From CALMEH01 sp964548225 (lineage in GTDB: Bacteria; Acidobacteriota; Blastocatellia; Pyrinomonadales; Pyrinomonadaceae), in contig CAZJQP010000094.1 of NCBI GenBank assembly GCA_964548225.1, forward strand, positions 1 to 18,601: DNA of 18,601 nucleotides. The letters are read 5' to 3'. Below are positions 16,161 through 18,601 of the stretch, piece by piece. The stretch's first letter is position 1. Each line of letters starts with the position of its first letter. A program made the translations under genes and the position numbers. The notes below the pieces were generated by a model, which did no database searches, had not been told where the DNA came from, and worked only from the letters and a program-made list of their open reading frames with translations.

Positions 16161-16373
16161 TTTTTACCTCTAAAACCAACCTGTCGGTTGGAGCGAACGC
16201 CTTTGTTTGTAGGCGGCGCGTCGCCAATGAGCCTAAAATTTAGTTAAAGCACCTTTTGGCAGACCCGAAAATCCCTTTTCGTTAATATTTGAGGGCGTTT
16301 GAAGGAAACCGCTACCCGTCAAAATTTCTGACGAATAGCGGTTTTTAGGCAGGATAATTGGCAGGAAAGAGGG
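16161..16373 (-). promoter_or_regulatory. Gap between ssb copy 2 and the 570-residue gene, with two hairpins
   Basis: No gene is visible. A perfect CCAACC-TGTC-GGTTGG hairpin (16176-16191) lies 16 bases before the start of the 570-residue gene and could affect its translation. CTAAAATTTAG (around 16232-16242) is a short palindrome. A strong hairpin at 16307-16343 follows ssb copy 2. A second YATCCTG/Y match is on the minus strand at 16349-16356. Confidence 0.45.
16307..16343 (-). terminator. Terminator-like hairpin after ssb copy 2
   Basis: AACCGCTA (16307-16314) and TAGCGGTT (16336-16343) pair perfectly, with an inner CGTCA/TGACG stem. On the minus strand the tail is short (TTTCC), so termination would be leaky; on the plus strand five T follow. 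It lies about 30 bases after the ssb stop. Confidence 0.6.
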
Positions 16374-16805
16374 TTAGTAACTTAATTCTTGATTGGGAAT
16401 TTCTTGAATGTCCGAAGCGATTTCGGTTTCGACTGAATGTTCGGTTTCTTCGGCAGGCGCGCCGCCGTTTGTTTCTTCTTTTTCGTTTCCGCCCGCAAAC
16501 TGAAAATCTTGCAGCAGCACGTCGGCACTGACTTGCGGAACGCCTTCGCGGTTAAGCCACGCGCCAGTTGTTAACTTGCCTTGAACCAGCATTCGAGTGC
16601 CTTTTTTCGCGTATTTCGCCAAGGTTCTCGCTTGATTTCCGAAAGCCGTAACGCGAAACCAAGCGGTTTCCTCGATTTTGCCGTTTGGCGAATTGCGAAC
16701 CGAGTTTGATGCGATTGAAAAGTTGGCGACTAAGCTGCCGTCCGGCGTAAAGCGCGTTTCCGGCGCACGTCCTAAATTACCTAAAATTGATACATTTGCT
16801 GACAT
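16374..16805 (-). CDS. ssb: Single-stranded DNA-binding protein, copy 2
   Basis: This is a second SSB of 143 residues. The OB fold spans residues 1-105 with the same landmarks as copy 1: VSILGNLGR, FTPDGSLVANFSIASN, TAWFRVTAFG with W49, F50 and F55, then VQGKLTTGAW with W83, and VLLQDFQFAG. The tail is Glu-rich but ends in NQELSY, again without a DDDIPF-type tip. An AAGGAG ribosome binding site 12 bases before the ATG supports the start. The two SSBs align without gaps over the OB fold at about 58% identity, so they are old paralogs rather than a recent duplication. They may form heterotetramers or serve different stages of transfer; that is inference. Confidence 0.96.
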   Translation of the reverse strand: MSANVSILGNLGRAPETRFTPDGSLVANFSIASNSVRNSPNGKIEETAWFRVTAFGNQARTLAKYAKKGTRMLVQGKLTTGAWLNREGVPQVSADVLLQDFQFAGGNEKEETNGGAPAEETEHSVETEIASDIQEIPNQELSY

Positions 16806-16857
16806 ATTTTTTTAATCTCCTTTTCTATATTGATTTTCTTGTTTTTTGCAGATGAAA

Positions 16858-17178
16858 TCACTTTTTGTTGGCTTTCGTCTGCACTTTTTGCGTTGTCTGC
16901 CGTTTGGTGGCTGTGGATTTATTCGCCGCTTTTATTTTTCTTTCTTTGTCGGCAACGCCAACAAAACGGGGAATAAAAGACGACAACAAAATAATACCGC
17001 CGACTAAGAAAAGTGCCTTTAAGCAGAAACCTAAAAAAGTCTTTCGCTTAAGCAATTTCCAGAAAACTTTCCAAAGCAAAAGCGAACGGAAATCTTCCCA
17101 GGTAATTGAATTATCTTTGCGGTGGTTTTTCATAAATTTCATAGTTTTTAATTGAAAATTTACTTCTCGCTCCACCAT
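16858..17178 (-). CDS. Small basic membrane protein, function unknown
   Basis: The protein has 106 residues and lies 52 bases upstream of ssb copy 2 on the same strand. One hydrophobic segment is at about residues 47-71 (TFLGFCLKALFLVGGIILL and onward), flanked by Lys/Arg-rich stretches; the last 30 residues are almost all Lys, Thr, Ala and Gln. The start is uncertain: no clear ribosome binding site precedes the ATG at 17178, and internal ATGs at residues 13 and 16 are possible. I do not recognize a family. The opposite strand is also open here, but that product is low-complexity and hydrophobic in the pattern of a shadow frame. Confidence 0.5.
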   Translation of the reverse strand: MVEREVNFQLKTMKFMKNHRKDNSITWEDFRSLLLWKVFWKLLKRKTFLGFCLKALFLVGGIILLSSFIPRFVGVADKERKIKAANKSTATKRQTTQKVQTKANKK

Positions 17179-17273
17179 TTGCCGCTGATTTTTTCTGCTT
17201 CTGCGCTGATTTTTTGGCTTTCAGGCAAAATCTGCTTAAATTTTTAGGTTGCATCGGAAATCACGTGCCAAAA

Positions 17274-17310
17274 ACCGTCTTTCCGCGCCGCTTTGGGCGC
17301 GTGAAACGGT
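17274..17310. repeat. Long GC-rich interrupted hairpin
   Basis: ACCG, TTTC and GCGCC on the left (17274-17289) pair with GGCGC, GAAA and CGGT on the right (17296-17310) around a 6-base loop, giving 13 paired bases with small bulges. No T-run follows on the plus strand. It is a candidate structured element in single-stranded DNA or a terminator remnant. Confidence 0.6.
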
Positions 17311-17426
17311 CAAGCCAAACGCTTTTCGGGCTAATTTTGAGGGGTATATTTTCCGGCAGAAGGAATCAGCGCAGAAATTTAAGGAGAAAAAGAGTGGGCG
17401 GCAATTTCTTTTATTTTCCGCAGATT

Positions 17427-17483
17427 GGTAAATTTTTGTTCCAACGGTAAGTTTTTGTTCCAATGGTAAATTTTTGCACCAAT
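17427..17483 (+). repeat. Three 19-bp tandem repeats upstream of abiEi
   Basis: Units are at 17427-17445, 17446-17464 and 17465-17483 with consensus GGTAAATTTTTGTTCCAAY. Unit 2 differs at one base and unit 3 at two in the core. Each unit has a GG...CC flanked, weakly palindromic outline. The spacing and position about 75-130 bases before the antitoxin start suggest protein-binding iterons or operators. Confidence 0.8.
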
Positions 17484-17500
17484 TTAGTCTCCGTTCCTCT

Positions 17501-17525
17501 ATACAAAAAGATTTATGTTTTGTAT
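17501..17525. promoter_or_regulatory. Operator-like inverted repeat before abiEi
   Basis: ATACAAAA (17501-17508) and TTTTGTAT (17518-17525) are perfect reverse complements with a 9-base spacer, ending 33 bases before the chosen start. AbiEi antitoxins are known to repress their own promoter through inverted repeats, so this is a likely autoregulatory site. Confidence 0.6.
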
Positions 17526-17558
17526 CATAAATATCAGCTTTATTCTGACATTAGTGAT

Positions 17559-18380
17559 ATGAAAGCTAAATTTATCTCGACACAATCCGGCGAACTTCTT
17601 GCCTTTTTGAATGAGCGGAACAAGACCTGCTTTGGCTATAAGGAGGCTTTTCAGGCATTGCCCGATTCAAAAGAAGGAGCAGTTCGGGAGCTTCTCAGCG
17701 ACATGACGAAGAGAGGGCTTCTGCTCCGTTTAAAAGACGGGCTTTTCTACGTTATTCCATACGAACAGGATGCCGAGTCTTTCATCCCGGAATGGCATTC
17801 GGTTGCCGAATGCTTGGTTTCGGAAGCCCGTCATTACATCGGTTATTATTCCGCTTTGCAAATACACGGGTTGATAACGCAGCCGTCTTTGAAAGAGCAA
17901 ATCGTCGTTTCCAAACAGATTCGCCCGTCGGAAATAAAAATCAAAGATGTGCGCTTTCAGTTTATTTATCACAACGAAAAGCACTTTTTCGGGGCGAAAA
18001 AAATCTGGATTGACAGTTTTAACAAAGTGTCCTGTTCGGATTTGGAAAAAACTTTCATTGATTGTCTTTTCAAGCCTGATTATTCGGGAGGCATCGTGGA
18101 AACAGCGAAAGCGATTTATGCTTCGAGAGATAAAATCAAATGGGACAAGTTGCTCGATTATGCGGAAAAATTTGATTCTCAAGCGGTTATCAAGCGATTA
18201 GGCTTTTTGCTTGAAACTTTGGGAATTGGACATCAGGTTGTTGGTGCATTACAGAAAATAAAAACCTCATCATACATTGCGTTGGATACCGAATTGCCGC
18301 AAAGCGGAAAAAGATTAAGCCGTTGGAGGATTCAGCAGAACGTGGAAACGGAAACGATTAAATCGGCGATTTATACATGA
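17559..18380 (+). CDS. abiEi: AbiEi-family antitoxin and autoregulator (type IV toxin-antitoxin)
   Basis: The protein has 273 residues from the ATG at 17559. The frame is open to an ATG at 17463, but that site lies inside the tandem repeats and would add residues not expected in the family. The N-terminal 65 residues form a winged-helix-like unit (FLNERNKTCFGYKEAF, then a recognition-type helix and RLKDGLFYV wing). The C-terminal part has the family-typical HYIGYYSALQIHGL segment (about 92-105) and SDLEKTFIDCL followed by KPDYSGG. In AbiE systems the antitoxin represses the operon and counteracts the AbiEii nucleotidyltransferase without stable complex formation. The stop codon overlaps the next start by 4 bases (ATGA), so the two genes are translationally coupled. 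The module gives abortive phage defence and element stability in known cases. Confidence 0.85.
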   Translation: MKAKFISTQSGELLAFLNERNKTCFGYKEAFQALPDSKEGAVRELLSDMTKRGLLLRLKDGLFYVIPYEQDAESFIPEWHSVAECLVSEARHYIGYYSALQIHGLITQPSLKEQIVVSKQIRPSEIKIKDVRFQFIYHNEKHFFGAKKIWIDSFNKVSCSDLEKTFIDCLFKPDYSGGIVETAKAIYASRDKIKWDKLLDYAEKFDSQAVIKRLGFLLETLGIGHQVVGALQKIKTSSYIALDTELPQSGKRLSRWRIQQNVETETIKSAIYT

Positions 18381-18601
18381 TTAGACCAAAAGAAATACAA
18401 CAAAAGGCAAGAGAAGCGGGAGTCCGCGACCAGCAAATCGAAAAGGACTACGTTCTTTCGTGGATTTTAAAAGGCATCGCCGAACACGATTTTTTGGCAA
18501 AAGTTCTCGTCTTTAAAGGCGGCACGGTTCTCAAGAAATTCTATTTTGAAGATTACCGTTTTTCGGAAGACCTTGATTTCACATTGCTTGATAATTCAAT
18601 C
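18377..18601 (+). CDS. abiEii: AbiEii-family nucleotidyltransferase toxin (3' end outside window)
   Basis: The first 75 residues are visible. EKDYVLSWIL (22-31) and VFKGGTVLKKFYF (45-57) are followed by RFSEDLDFTL (61-70). Together they form the GG/S-x-n-DxD nucleotidyltransferase core of AbiEii/AbiGii toxins, with D65 and D67 as metal-binding residues and K47 close to the GGT turn (48-50). The toxin is thought to modify RNA (tRNA nucleotidyl addition has been shown for related proteins), which stops growth. The ATG overlaps the antitoxin stop by 4 bases. The C-terminal two thirds lies beyond the window, so integrity of the gene is unknown. Confidence 0.9.
   Translation, partial: MIRPKEIQQKAREAGVRDQQIEKDYVLSWILKGIAEHDFLAKVLVFKGGTVLKKFYFEDYRFSEDLDFTLLDNSI

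Larger units (their letters stand above)
17179..17558. promoter_or_regulatory. Divergent regulatory region between the minus-strand genes and the AbiE operon
   Basis: These 380 bases hold no gene I trust; the AbiEi frame is open from 17463 but the real start is probably 17559. The region contains two CGCTGATTTTTT copies (17183-17194 and 17204-17215, 21 bases apart) with an inverted AATCAGCG near 17365. It also has a long GC-rich hairpin (17274-17310), three 19-bp tandem repeats (17427-17483) and an 8-bp perfect inverted repeat (17501-17525). Confidence 0.55.

Noticed and set aside
16349..16356. Second YATCCTG/Y match (TATCCTGC on the minus strand)
   Set aside because: It also fits the nic consensus and has a hairpin nearby, but the hairpin is 3' of it rather than 5', it lies between leading-region genes and not beside the relaxase operon, and a few such matches are expected in the window. 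Kept only as an alternative.
16865..17155. Plus-strand open frame of 96 codons opposite the small membrane protein
   Set aside because: Antisense to a gene that fits the strand and spacing of its neighbours; the plus-strand product has no supporting start signal.

Overview
The window is a stretch of a conjugative or mobilizable element (plasmid or integrative element) from a bacterium. The DNA is moderately AT-rich. Several genes have purine-rich ribosome binding sites of the AGGAG type, and two membrane proteins accompany a coupling ATPase, which fits a Gram-negative-like host. I cannot name the phylum from sequence alone; an Acidobacteriota-like origin is only an impression. There are no rRNA, tRNA, CRISPR or transposase genes.

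Layout. (1) 1-3972, plus strand: the 3' end of a MoxR-like AAA+ ATPase, a single-span membrane protein, a VirD4/TraG-type coupling protein (T4CP) and a second single-span membrane protein, all packed or overlapping. (2) 4008-12101, minus strand: a mobilization operon read in the order ribbon-helix-helix-like relaxosome protein, IncP TraI-like (MobP-type) relaxase, 75-residue double-CxxC protein and a giant 1535-residue protein. The giant protein has an N-terminal GDN/GGQA domain, a CxC...CH motif and a very long helical remainder. (3) 12102-12588: a gene-free, repeat-rich region that I propose is oriT. It holds a YATCCTG/Y nic-type match, six copies of a GTTAGA/TCTAAC hexamer and two perfect inverted repeats. 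(4) 12589-12831, plus strand: a small putative DNA-binding protein ending in a terminator. (5) 12887-17178, minus strand: RNase HI with an extra C-terminal domain, a first SSB, an unrecognized 570-residue protein, a second SSB (about 58% identical to the first over the OB fold) and a small membrane protein. These are separated by hairpin-rich leaders. (6) 17179-17558: a divergent regulatory region with three 19-bp tandem repeats and an operator-like inverted repeat. (7) 17559-18601, plus strand: an AbiEi/AbiEii type IV toxin-antitoxin pair, with the toxin cut by the window edge.

How it fits together. The RHH protein and relaxase would assemble at oriT and nick the plus strand near 12435. The coupling protein would hand the relaxase-DNA complex, and perhaps the giant protein, to a secretion channel encoded outside the window. 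If the nic call is right, the 5' end entering the recipient first carries the 12.4-18.6 kb side. That leading region holds two ssb genes, RNase HI, an unknown 570-residue protein and the AbiE module. The ssb, rnhA and 570-residue genes are oriented so that the transferred single strand is their template. This matches the logic of leading regions expressed early from single-stranded DNA, and makes the 570-residue protein and the giant protein the best candidates for undescribed functions.
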